Part shown: one piece after another, positions 10,548-19,014 of the stretch
Layout of the letters: each line of letters starts with the position of its first letter
How positions within the stretch are numbered: the stretch's first letter is position 1
NCBI RefSeq assembly: GCF_030363035.1
Contig: NZ_JAUCMN010000009.1
Coordinates: 81,530-145,529 of the forward strand
Source of the DNA: Curtobacterium caseinilyticum
Lineage (GTDB): Bacteria; Actinomycetota; Actinomycetes; Actinomycetales; Microbacteriaceae
Length of the DNA stretch: 64,000 bases
Reading direction: 5' to 3'
Program-made: the position numbers and the translations under genes
Notes under the pieces: model-generated
The model's input: only the letters and a program-made list of their open reading frames with translations
The model's database searches: none
Told to the model about the DNA's origin: nothing

Positions 10548-11201
10548 GTGACGACGATGCCGACGGACGGGGACCGAGCGGCGCTCGTGCGCCGACACCG
10601 ACGTCCGGAACCGTCGTTTGTCCGTGCGGTCGCGAAGGCCCTCGGTGAGGCCCGCACCGTGCGCGAGGTGCGGCCGGGTCCGGTGTCGTACGTGCCCGCG
10701 GACCGGCAGGTCGTCACCGACGGGGCCGCCGATGCCACCTTGCTGACCTTCCCGAGCGTGGACACCGTCGCCGCGCTCGCACGCCCCGCGGTCGGCGCGG
10801 TCGTCGTTCTGGCGCGCGACCCGGACCGGCTCCGGGTCGGATGGCTTGCCGAGTACGCGCCCGAGGTCGTCGCCGCCGAGGCAGCCACGCTACCCACCCT
10901 CGACCAGATCGCCGCCGAGCTGGGAGCGCGGGTCGAGGTCGTCCGCCTACCGGTGCCCTTCACCTGCGTGGACGGGTTCGCCGAGGCGTACTACGCCCGC
11001 CCCGAACGCCTGCTCGATGCCGGTGCCCGAGCGGCTGACCCTGCCTGGGGCCGCGTCGACGACCTGACCGCCCGGCGGTCGGTGGCCGCGCTGCGGACGG
11101 CGCTCGAGACCGGCGCGTGGGACGACCGGTACGGTCCGCTCCGGCGTCGGCCGACGCTCGACGGTTCCGTGGTGCTGCTGGTCCGAACCGTGCCCGCGTG
11201 A
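10548..11201 (+). CDS. Class I methyltransferase relative with degenerate SAM site
   Basis: 217 residues. Overall layout matches an actinobacterial class I SAM methyltransferase subfamily: a DRAALVRRHRRPEPSFVRAVAKALG start, then GAVVVLARDPDRLRVGWLAEYAPEVV, a VRLPVPFTCVDGFAEAYYARPERLLD segment and an ALETGAWDDRYGPLRRRPTLDG end. The Gly-rich SAM loop expected near residue 36 (GxGxG) reads VREVRPGPVSY, and the following region is about 35 residues shorter than in active relatives as I recall them. Binding of SAM is therefore doubtful. GTG start; TAAGGT 6 nt upstream indicates a leaderless message. Confidence 0.7.
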   Translation: MTTMPTDGDRAALVRRHRRPEPSFVRAVAKALGEARTVREVRPGPVSYVPADRQVVTDGAADATLLTFPSVDTVAALARPAVGAVVVLARDPDRLRVGWLAEYAPEVVAAEAATLPTLDQIAAELGARVEVVRLPVPFTCVDGFAEAYYARPERLLDAGARAADPAWGRVDDLTARRSVAALRTALETGAWDDRYGPLRRRPTLDGSVVLLVRTVPA

Positions 11202-11277
11202 TCGTGGACGGGTAGCGGAATGGTCGTTCCACCCCCTAGCCTGAGTGTTCGTACAAGATCGTTCCAGAGGGGGACCC

Positions 11278-11661
11278 ATGACCGACCAGTACACGACCGA
11301 GACCACGACCACCCGAGCGCGCGGGACCCGAGCGATCCGTCGAGCTGGCGCCGCCCTCGCGGTCGTCGCGCTCGCGCTCGGCTTCACCACGATCTCCGCA
11401 ACGGCAGCGCAGGCGTACGTCCCGGCCTGTGTCGCGTTGAGCGGCAACACTCCGTACATCTCGCAGGCGGGCATCGTGACCCAGACCGGCCTCGTCTACG
11501 TGAAGAACAACTGCCAGGCGACACTGCGGATCAAGGTCGACGTGCAGTACGGCTTCGACTCGCCGTGCAGGACCATCGCGAAGGGGCAGAAGATCGGCGT
11601 CCCGTACACCTCCTACCCGGGCCTGGCGTACGCGACGGCGCGTGGCGTCTACACCTGCTGA
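11278..11661 (+). CDS. Small secreted Cys-containing protein
   Basis: 127 residues. A long signal peptide with an extended n-region (RARGTRAIRRAG, then AALAVVALALGFTTISATAAQA) predicts cleavage after AQA. The mature part (about 80 residues, starting YVPACVALSGNTPYIS) has four cysteines, probably two disulfides, and a VKNNCQATLRIKVDVQYG segment suggesting a beta-sandwich. Resembles small exported actinobacterial proteins of unknown role. Good AGAGGGGGA ribosome site before the ATG at 11278. Confidence 0.75.
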   Translation: MTDQYTTETTTTRARGTRAIRRAGAALAVVALALGFTTISATAAQAYVPACVALSGNTPYISQAGIVTQTGLVYVKNNCQATLRIKVDVQYGFDSPCRTIAKGQKIGVPYTSYPGLAYATARGVYTC

Positions 11662-11911
11662 CGCGACCGGAAGCCGCGAGGGGCGTGTCCTGGGGTCTCC
11701 CGGGGCACGCCCTTCGTCTCGTCCGGGTTGACACGCCGTCGTAGGCTGGAGCCGTGAGTCAGCAGGAGGTGGTCGGCGCGCAGAGCGCCGGCATCAGGGC
11801 GTGACGCCCCCAGCTGTGCCGTCCGGCACGGCCGCGTTCGTCGAACCCTGACCACATCTCCGCCCGTGCGGCGCGTCTCCGCGCCCGGGCCCTCTCGAGA
11901 GCGACCACACC

Positions 11912-12394
11912 GTGCTGCCCATCAGCGAGAAGACCATCCGATCATCGTTCGTCAACGCCTCCCGCAAGGAAGTGACGGACCTGACGCTGCCCACCGACCT
12001 CGAGACGCTGGACTGGGAGTCGATCGACTTCCTCGGCTGGCGGGACCCGAAGACCGCGCGCCGCGCCTACGTCGTGGTCCCGACGCTCGAGGGCGACCTC
12101 GTCGGGATCCTGTTCCGGCAGGCCGAGGCATCGCCGCGTGCACGGGCACAGTGCTCGTGGTGCCAGGACGTCAAGCTGCCGAACGACGTGGTGTTCTACG
12201 CCGCCAAGCGCTCGGGGAAGGCCGGTCGGAACGGCAACACCGTCGGCACCCTCGTCTGCCAGGACTTCCAGTGCTCCCGGAACGTCCGGCGCCCGGTCCC
12301 CCCGGCGTACGAGGGCTACGACGTCGAGGCCGCCCGGCTGCGTCGGATCGAGGACCTGCAGCTGCGGGTCGCGTCCTTCGCCGCCGAGCTCTGA
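11912..12394 (+). CDS. FBP-type treble-clef zinc protein (EF-G-binding family)
   Basis: 160 residues. The C-terminal half has the zinc-finger pattern of the FBP domain found at the end of fusidic-acid-resistance EF-G-binding proteins: CSWCQDV then TLVCQDFQCSRNVRRPVP. The N-terminal half (SEKTIRSSFVNASRKEVTDLTLP, LGWRDPKTARRAYVVVP) also matches that family. Proteins of this group bind elongation factor G and can rescue ribosomes from fusidic acid; whether this short actinobacterial form does so is not known. GTG start at 11912. About 250 bp upstream contain no gene I can support. Confidence 0.88.
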   Translation: MLPISEKTIRSSFVNASRKEVTDLTLPTDLETLDWESIDFLGWRDPKTARRAYVVVPTLEGDLVGILFRQAEASPRARAQCSWCQDVKLPNDVVFYAAKRSGKAGRNGNTVGTLVCQDFQCSRNVRRPVPPAYEGYDVEAARLRRIEDLQLRVASFAAEL

Positions 12395-12397
12395 CAC

Positions 12398-12446
12398 CCG
12401 CCAGTCCCGCCGGTCCCGCCGGTCCCGCCGGTCCCGCCGGTCCCGC
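12398..12446. repeat. CCGCCGGTC tandem repeat
   Basis: Five copies of a 9-bp unit start four bases after the stop of the FBP gene and run into the large palindrome at 12457. Confidence 0.75.
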
Positions 12447-12456
12447 GTGTCCCGCA

Positions 12457-12520
12457 AAACGCAACGTTGGCGGTTGCTCGCAGCGCTGTACCGCTGCGAG
12501 CAGCCGCCGAGGTTGCGTTT
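12457..12520. repeat. Large intergenic palindrome, 29-bp arms
   Basis: Arms 12457-12485 and 12492-12520 with a 6-nt loop. AAACGCAAC at one end faces GTTGCGTTT at the other, with four mismatches in 29. It sits between the FBP gene and the urate-catabolism gene, where it could form a stable stem in RNA or be a REP-like element. Unlike families 1 and 2, only one copy occurs here. Confidence 0.75.
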
Positions 12521-12555
12521 CGCGAAGGGGAAACGCCGGCGTAACGCGGGGTCCC

Positions 12556-12561
12556 TAGGGT
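12556..12561 (+). promoter_or_regulatory. Likely -10 element of the OHCU/HIU gene
   Basis: TAGGGT, 7 nt before the GTG at 12569. This spacing would place the transcription start on the start codon. It decides between GTG 12560 and GTG 12569 as start. Confidence 0.5.
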
Positions 12562-12568
12562 GTGGCGG

Positions 12569-13366
12569 GTGGACCTCCGCGACTTCGACTCCGCCCCCGC
12601 CGACGACGCCCGACGGACCGCCCTGCACTGGGCAGCGGTGCCGGTCTGGGCCGACGCCCTGGTCGCTGCCCGACCGTTCCGCACCGTGCCCGCCCTGGTC
12701 GCCGCGGCGACCGAGGCCGCAGCGGAGTGGACCGCGGCGGACCTCGACACCGCCCTCGCAGAGCACCCGCGCATCGGCGAGCGCACCACCGAGGCGTCGT
12801 CGGCCCGCGAGCAGGGTGCGATGGCCACCGCCGACGACCGCGTCGCAGCGGCGATCGCCCGCGGGAACGCCGCGTACGAGGACCGGTTCGGCCGGGTGTT
12901 CCTCGTGCGAGCCGCCGGCCGGACGCCCGAGGAGCTCCTCGCCGAGCTCGAGCGGCGGCTCGCGGGGGACCCGGAGACCGAGGTCGCCGAGGCCACGGCG
13001 GCCCTCGCCGACATCGCCGTGCACCGGATCCGCGCGACCTTCGGCGTCCCGCACCTGACCACGCACGTGCTCGACGCCCGCACCGGCACCCCGGCCGCGG
13101 GCATCGTGCTGACGCTGCGCACCACCGACGGCGAGGTCCTGGCCACGGGAGAGACCGACGCGGACGGTCGCGCCGGACTCGGCCCCGACGTGCTGCCCCG
13201 CGGCGACCTGGAGCTCCGGTTCGACACCGGCGCCCACCACCGCGCCGCCGGGGTCCCGACGTTCCACCCGTACGTCGTCGTGGCGTTCACGGTGACCGGG
13301 ACCGACCACCTGCACGTGCCGCTGCTGCTCAGCCCCTTCGCCCACAGCACCTACCGCGGCAGCTGA
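12569..13366 (+). CDS. Fused OHCU decarboxylase / 5-hydroxyisourate hydrolase
   Basis: 265 residues. Residues 1-155 are the 2-oxo-4-hydroxy-4-carboxy-5-ureidoimidazoline decarboxylase (UraD) domain: EHPRIGER holds the catalytic His, with ARGNAAYEDRFGRVFLVRAAGR and EVAEATAALADIAVHRIR. Residues 157-265 are a transthyretin-like 5-hydroxyisourate hydrolase (UraH): LTTHVLDARTGTPAAGI, then FHPYVVVAF and the terminal YRGS signature. Together they turn the urate oxidation product into S-allantoin. The order is that of known bacterial fusions, but with decarboxylase first. It is convergent with an NCS2 purine permease. Confidence 0.93.
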   Translation: MDLRDFDSAPADDARRTALHWAAVPVWADALVAARPFRTVPALVAAATEAAAEWTAADLDTALAEHPRIGERTTEASSAREQGAMATADDRVAAAIARGNAAYEDRFGRVFLVRAAGRTPEELLAELERRLAGDPETEVAEATAALADIAVHRIRATFGVPHLTTHVLDARTGTPAAGIVLTLRTTDGEVLATGETDADGRAGLGPDVLPRGDLELRFDTGAHHRAAGVPTFHPYVVVAFTVTGTDHLHVPLLLSPFAHSTYRGS

Positions 13367-13373
13367 GCGCCCG

Positions 13374-13411
13374 GCCGCGCCGCGCCGCGCCGCGCCGCGC
13401 CGCGCCGCGCC
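13374..13411. repeat. CCGCG pentanucleotide repeat
   Basis: About seven tandem copies of a 5-bp unit directly after the stop of the OHCU/HIU gene and before the palindrome at 13426. Confidence 0.8.
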
Positions 13412-13481
13412 CGAGTCTCGCGTGAGCGGACAGTTTCGCGGCATCACGGGCGCGAAACCGTCCGCCCAGCCGAGTCTCGCG
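13412..13481. repeat. Palindrome flanked by direct repeats
   Basis: Inverted repeat 13426-13440 / 13451-13465 (GCGGACAGTTTCGCG and its near complement, one mismatch, 10-nt loop), flanked by two identical CGAGTCTCGCG copies at 13412-13422 and 13471-13481. It lies between convergent genes and may be a terminator or a REP-like insertion. Confidence 0.7.
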
Positions 13482-13532
13482 GGCGCGGCGGGCGCGGCGA
13501 GCCCGGCGAGCCCGGCGGGCGGCGGCGACCGA

Positions 13533-14930
13533 TCAGCCGCGGCCGTCCCCGACGGGCACGACCGGCGCAGCCGAGCGCACGGCGTCGTACGACCCGACCA
13601 CGGGGTCGTCGCCGTACCGCTCGCGGACCCCTCGTGACCCGAGCAGCAGGTTGAGCAGGATCGCCGCGACCGCTCCGGACGAGATGCCCGAGTCGAACAC
13701 GAGCGTGAACCACGTCGGGAACGCCCCGTAGACCTCCGGCGCCACGGTCGGCAGCAGCGCGATCCCGAGCGGGAGCGCCACGACGAGCACGTTCCGGTTG
13801 TCGAACCGCACCGTGGACAGCGTGCGGATGCCGCTCGCCGCGACCATGCCGAACAGGGCGACCCCGGCCCCGCCGAGCACCGCGTGCGGCACCGCCTCGA
13901 CGACGGCAGCGACCTTCGGCACGAGGCCGAGCACGACGAGGATCCCGCCGGCGGCCGTCGCGACCCAGCGGGAACGCACGCCGGTCAGCGCCACCAGCCC
14001 GACGTTCTGCGCGAACGCCGTGTAGGGGAAGGTGTTGAAGACGCCGCCGACGACCGTGCCGAGTCCGTCCGCACGCAGCCCGTCGGCGAGGGTCCGCTTC
14101 GACACCGGACGACCGACGACCTGTCCGACGGCCACCATGTCGCCCGTGGTCTCGGTCATGATGACGAGCCCGACGACGAGCATCGACACGATCGACGCCG
14201 GGTCGAAGGTCGGCAGCCCGAAGTGGAACGGCGTGACGACCGCGAACCAGGCCGCGTCGCCGATGCCCGAACCGTCGACCATGCCGGGGACGACGAGCGC
14301 GGCGACGGTGCCGAGCACGAGCCCGAGCAGCACCGACACCCGTGCGAGGCCGCGCGGCGCGAACCGCTCGACGAGCACGATCGCCAGCAGGACCCCGGCG
14401 GCGAAGGCCACGTGGACCGGGTCCGCCGCGCCGTCCTCGCCTCCGTCCGTGATCCACCCGGCGGCGACGCTCATCAGCGAGACGCCGATGATCGTGATCA
14501 CCGTGCCGGTCACGATCGGCGGGAACAGCCGGACGAGCTGCGAGAACCACGGCGCGACGAGCACCATGAACACCCCGCAGGCGATGGTCGCCCCGTAGAC
14601 GGCGGTGATGCCGTGTGCCGTCCCGATCGCGATCATCGGACCCACGGCCGCGAAGGTCACGCCCTGCACGAGCGGCAGCCGGACCCCGAAGCGCCAGAAG
14701 CCGACGGACTGCACGATCGTCGCGAGTCCGGCGACGAACAGGTCGGCGCTGATGAGGAACGCCAGGTCGGCCCGGTCGAAGCCCAGCGCGCCGCCGACGA
14801 TGAGCGGTACGGCGACCGCGCCCGCGTACATCGCCAGGACGTGCTGCAGGCCGAGCGGCAGCAGACGCGCGAGCGGCGGGACGGTGTCGACGCCGTCGGT
14901 GTGCTCGGTGGTGGTCCTCGTGCTGGTCAT
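13533..14930 (-). CDS. NCS2-family purine (urate/xanthine) permease
   Basis: 465 residues with about 12-14 membrane segments. N-terminal LLPLGLQHVLAMYAGAVAVPLIVGGA is typical of the nucleobase/cation symporter-2 family. LPLVQGVTFAAVGPMIAIG and the signature region with MTETTGDMVAVGQVVGRP, followed by GLGTVVGGVFNTFPYTAFAQNVGL, favour the xanthine/uric-acid branch over uracil. Location next to OHCU decarboxylase/HIU hydrolase supports urate or xanthine uptake. ATG at 14930 has GGGGACGC as ribosome site. The palindrome GGAACGGACGTTCC at 15035-15048 is a candidate operator upstream. Confidence 0.93.
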   Translation of the reverse strand: MTSTRTTTEHTDGVDTVPPLARLLPLGLQHVLAMYAGAVAVPLIVGGALGFDRADLAFLISADLFVAGLATIVQSVGFWRFGVRLPLVQGVTFAAVGPMIAIGTAHGITAVYGATIACGVFMVLVAPWFSQLVRLFPPIVTGTVITIIGVSLMSVAAGWITDGGEDGAADPVHVAFAAGVLLAIVLVERFAPRGLARVSVLLGLVLGTVAALVVPGMVDGSGIGDAAWFAVVTPFHFGLPTFDPASIVSMLVVGLVIMTETTGDMVAVGQVVGRPVSKRTLADGLRADGLGTVVGGVFNTFPYTAFAQNVGLVALTGVRSRWVATAAGGILVVLGLVPKVAAVVEAVPHAVLGGAGVALFGMVAASGIRTLSTVRFDNRNVLVVALPLGIALLPTVAPEVYGAFPTWFTLVFDSGISSGAVAAILLNLLLGSRGVRERYGDDPVVGSYDAVRSAAPVVPVGDGRG

Positions 14931-15034
14931 GTGCGTCCCCTCGGCGTCGCGGTCACCTGTCACGACGACGCTAGGGAGCCCCTGTTTCCGCGCGGTGACG
15001 ACCGCGGGTCGCGCGCATCACGCACCGCCCGTCC

Positions 15035-15048
15035 GGAACGGACGTTCC
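15035..15048. promoter_or_regulatory. Candidate operator upstream of the NCS2 permease
   Basis: GGAACG-GA-CGTTCC, a 14-bp dyad about 105 bp upstream of the permease start, in the only promoter-bearing space for that gene. No neighbouring regulator gene can be assigned to it. Confidence 0.35.
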
Positions 15049-15068
15049 GTCCGCGTCGTGACCCGCGG

Positions 15069-15114
15069 ACGGACGGGAGGCGCGGTGCCGTCCGGCACCG
15101 CGCCTCCCGTCCGT
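15069..15114. terminator. Family-1 palindrome, terminator
   Basis: Perfect 21-bp arms (15069-15089, 15094-15114), loop GTCC, 12 bp past the stop of the minus-strand aldo/keto reductase. Confidence 0.85.
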
Positions 15115-15126
15115 CTCCTGGGCGCG

Positions 15127-16113
<987 letters not shown>

Positions 16114-16208
16114 GGTGCCGGTCTACTCCTGTCGGCCGCTCGCCAGGGAGGTACCACCGCGGCTACGCTGACCGGACGGACAGGTGTCCGGGACGGAAGG
16201 GGAACGTC

Positions 16209-16442
16209 ATGACCGTGGTCTGGATCGTCATCGGGGTCGTCGTGCTCGTCGCCGCGGTGCTCGTGGTCCTCGAGGTGCAGAACGTCCGCCGCCGCAGGGC
16301 CCTGTCGCACCTGGGACCCGTCGACCCCCGGGTCGGGGAGCGCGCGATGTCCGAGGCGTCGGCAGCGCACTCCGTGATCGAGGGCCAGGCGAAGTCCGCG
16401 CACCCGGGCATCAGCGGCGCGGGCGGTGGCCCGCTCGCCTGA
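16209..16442 (+). CDS. Small single-helix membrane protein
   Basis: 77 residues: a N-terminal helix (VVWIVIGVVVLVAAVLVVLEV) followed by a basic stop-transfer QNVRRRRALSHLG and a Gly/Ala-rich tail. No family recognised. TACGCT at 16163-16168 could be the -10, and AAGGGGAACGTC before the ATG is a usable ribosome site. Confidence 0.6.
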   Translation: MTVVWIVIGVVVLVAAVLVVLEVQNVRRRRALSHLGPVDPRVGERAMSEASAAHSVIEGQAKSAHPGISGAGGGPLA

Positions 16443-16562
16443 GCTGCCTCGATCGACACCGTTGCAGGTTCCGCTGCACGGTGTTGCACTCGGCACCGCG
16501 CGCGCTCGTGCGGTTCCTCCAACGCGCTCGACCGTGTGCCCGGGCACTGGTGTGATCGGCAC

Positions 16563-17111
16563 GTGAACCTGTACCTGCGGCTCCTCCTGCTCGCCCTGCG
16601 TGTCCGGCTCGCCGCCGTCCGACCGGGGCGCCGGCCGTCACTGTGGGACGAGGCCCGCACGCCGTTCCGCGTGGTGCCGACGGACCTCGACCCGCTGCGG
16701 CACGTCAACAACGGCAAGTACCTGTCGATGCTCGACCTCGGCCGGTACGACCTGCTCGCCCGGTCCGGCTTCTGGCAGGAGGCCTCGCGGCGCGGCTGGT
16801 ACGCCGTCGTGGCTGCGCAGACCATCACGTACAAGCGCTCCCTGACGCTCGGGCAGCGCTTCACCCTCGTGACGAAGGTGCTCGGGACCGACGAGCGGGC
16901 GGTGTACATCGAGCAGACGTTCGTGCGGCAGGGGGCGGTGGTGGCGCGGGCGGTCGTGCAGGCGCGGTTCCTCCAGCGCGAGGGCGGGTCGGTGACGCCG
17001 GACGAGATCCTGGCCGCGACGGGCGGGGCGCCGCGGGACCTCACGCTGCCGAGTTGGGTGCACGCGTGGGCGGACGCGGTGCGGATCAGCAGTAACGGCG
17101 GGGTGCGCTGA
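16563..17111 (+). CDS. Acyl-CoA thioesterase (hot-dog fold)
   Basis: 182 residues with a 4HBT-type hot-dog domain. TPFRVVPTDLDPLRHVNNGKYLSMLDLGRYDLL holds the conserved Asp and HVNN motif of 4-hydroxybenzoyl-CoA-thioesterase-like enzymes. YAVVAAQTITYKRSLTLGQRF and YIEQTFVRQGAVVARAVVQARFL form the central helix and strands. Likely hydrolyses acyl-CoA thioesters; the acyl group is not predictable. GTG at 16563 chosen because TGTGAT lies 6 nt upstream and homology begins there. An upstream in-frame ATG at 16536 would add nine unlikely residues. Confidence 0.85.
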   Translation: MNLYLRLLLLALRVRLAAVRPGRRPSLWDEARTPFRVVPTDLDPLRHVNNGKYLSMLDLGRYDLLARSGFWQEASRRGWYAVVAAQTITYKRSLTLGQRFTLVTKVLGTDERAVYIEQTFVRQGAVVARAVVQARFLQREGGSVTPDEILAATGGAPRDLTLPSWVHAWADAVRISSNGGVR

Positions 17112-17130
17112 CCCGACGGGTGGCGGCCGG

Positions 17131-17190
17131 CCGGCCGGACAGGACGCGGCGGCGACCGGCCGGACGGGACGCGGCGGCGACCGACCGGCC
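17131..17190. repeat. 25-bp tandem repeat, 2.4 copies
   Basis: Units at 17131-17155 and 17156-17180 differ at one position, with a partial third copy to 17190. The repeat fills the space between the thioesterase and the flavoprotein gene. Confidence 0.8.
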
Positions 17191-17250
17191 AGCGGAACGT
17201 CCTCCGCTCGGGCGATGGCCGTGGCTCGGACGAGGCGTAGAACAGGTCTC

Positions 17251-18894
17251 GTGCAGCAGGACGAACCTCGTGCCGACGACCGCGACGGCCATGACGGCCA
17301 GGGCAGCCACGACGCCCACGACGCCCACGACGGACGGCGCCGACAGGCCACGCGCCGAGCGGTGATCGCCGGCGGCATCGGCCTCGGCGTCGCCGGGGTG
17401 CTCGCCGCCTGCTCCCGCCCCGGACCGGCACCGAGCGGCAGCCCGACGGCGTCCGGTCCCGCGTCGGGGCCCTCCGGCTCGGGCACCCCGTCGTCGGCCC
17501 CGTCCTCGCCGGCGTCCGGCGGCCCCGACTCGTGGGACGCCCTCGCCGCCGCGGTCTCGGGCACGCTGCTGCGGTCGGGATCGTCCGGGTGGGACGCCGC
17601 CCGCGTGCTGCAGAACCCCCGGTACGACGACGCTGATCCGCAGGCCGTCCTCCGCGTGGCCGGCGACGCCGACGTGCAGGCCGCGTTCGCCTTCGCCCGG
17701 AACACCCGGACCCCGGTCGCGCTGCGGTCCGGCGGGCACTCGTACACGGGGTGGTCGGCCGGAGGAGCAGCGGGGACCGGCGTCCCGCGGTCGCTGGTGA
17801 TCAGCACGCAGGACCTCGATGCCGTCCGGGTCGACGGCGACACCGCGACGATCGGCCCCGGAGCACGCCTGGCGGACGTGTACGCGGCACTCGCCCGTTC
17901 GGGACGAGCGATCGGGTCCGGCTCGTGCCCGACCGTCGGCATCGGCGGGCTGACCCTCGGCGGGGGCGTCGGCGTGCTCGTCCGGTCCTTCGGCCTGACG
18001 TGCGACCAGCTCACCGGCGTGACGCTCGTCACCCCGGACGGCTCGGCGCACCAGGTGTCCGCCACCGCGGAGCCCGACCTGTTCTGGGCGTGCCGCGGGG
18101 GCGGCGGGGGCACCGTCGGCGTCGTCACGTCGATGACGTTCCGGACGCAGCCCGCCCCGCCGGTCCTGCTGTTCAGCATCGTCTTCCCCTGGGCCTCGGC
18201 GGCCGCGGTGGTCCGTGCGTGGCAGGACTGGGCGCCGGTGGCGGACCGACGGCTCTGGTCGACGCTGAAGCTGTTGAACGGTACGCGGCACAGTGCCCCG
18301 ACCGTCACCGTGACGGGGGTCTGGACGGGCCCGAAGAGCGGCGCCGACGCGTCCGTCGACGGGTTCATCGCGGCGACCGGTGCCACGCCCACGTCCCACA
18401 CCGCTGACGAGCTGACCTACGGCGACGCCATGGTCCGGCTCGCCGGCCGGTCCCAGCGGGTGTCGGAGGCGGCGACGTCGTCGATCGGCACGCGGAAGCT
18501 GTCGGACGCCGAGATCGCGGTGCTCGTGCGGCAGGCCGCCGCGGCCGGTGACGTCGCCGGCAACAGGGAGGGCGGGGTCGCCCTCGACGCACTCGGCGGA
18601 GCCGTCGCGGACGTCGGGCGGACGGACTCGGCGTTCCCGTGGCGGAACGCCCTGATGACGGTGCAGTACACCGCGGTGTTCGCCGACGGTGCCGACCCGA
18701 CCCCGTTCGACGCGTACGTCCGGGGCTTCCGGCAGGCGATGGCGCCGGCGTGGGGCTCCGGCGCCTACGCGAACTACTGCGACGCCGCGATCACCGACCC
18801 GTCGGCGTACTTCGACGTGAACACCTCGCGCCTGCACCGGCTCGCCGAGCAAGCCGACCCCGGCGGAGTGCTCGACCAGCCGCACTGGGTCTGA
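17251..18894 (+). CDS. BBE-type FAD-dependent oxidase lipoprotein
   Basis: 547 residues. N-terminal RRQATRRAVIAGGIGLGVAGVLAAC looks like a twin-arginine signal ending in a lipobox Cys, so the enzyme is probably exported folded and lipid-anchored. Then a Ser/Pro/Gly linker, the FAD_binding_4 (PCMH) domain (VALRSGGHSYTGWS, SCPTVGIGGLTLGGGVG) and a C-terminal BBE motif (YANYCDAAI). His in GGHS and Cys in GSCP are the pair that attach FAD bicovalently in berberine-bridge-like sugar or secondary-metabolite oxidases. GTG 17251 is preceded by TAGAAC and 7 nt; GTG 17215 would add 12 residues. Confidence 0.85.
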   Translation: MQQDEPRADDRDGHDGQGSHDAHDAHDGRRRQATRRAVIAGGIGLGVAGVLAACSRPGPAPSGSPTASGPASGPSGSGTPSSAPSSPASGGPDSWDALAAAVSGTLLRSGSSGWDAARVLQNPRYDDADPQAVLRVAGDADVQAAFAFARNTRTPVALRSGGHSYTGWSAGGAAGTGVPRSLVISTQDLDAVRVDGDTATIGPGARLADVYAALARSGRAIGSGSCPTVGIGGLTLGGGVGVLVRSFGLTCDQLTGVTLVTPDGSAHQVSATAEPDLFWACRGGGGGTVGVVTSMTFRTQPAPPVLLFSIVFPWASAAAVVRAWQDWAPVADRRLWSTLKLLNGTRHSAPTVTVTGVWTGPKSGADASVDGFIAATGATPTSHTADELTYGDAMVRLAGRSQRVSEAATSSIGTRKLSDAEIAVLVRQAAAAGDVAGNREGGVALDALGGAVADVGRTDSAFPWRNALMTVQYTAVFADGADPTPFDAYVRGFRQAMAPAWGSGAYANYCDAAITDPSAYFDVNTSRLHRLAEQADPGGVLDQPHWV

Positions 18895-19014
18895 CCAGGC
18901 CGCACCGACCCCGACCGCGTCGGCGCACCGTGCGGGCCGCGCTCCGGGCGCGCCGCCCGCGACCGCCACCGCGACCCCGACCCTCGGCACCCGCACCGCC
19001 CTACGATGAGCGGC

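Noticed and set aside
11728..11747. TTGACA and TAGGCT as a promoter for the region before the FBP gene
   Set aside because: The spacer is only 8 bp, too short for a sigma-70 promoter, and the FBP start lies 160 bp away.
11755..11805. Short frame GTGAGTCAGCAG... of 16 codons ahead of the FBP gene, possible leader peptide
   Set aside because: It has TAGGCT upstream but no regulatory residues, no terminator-antiterminator pair after it, and its end is not coupled to the next gene.
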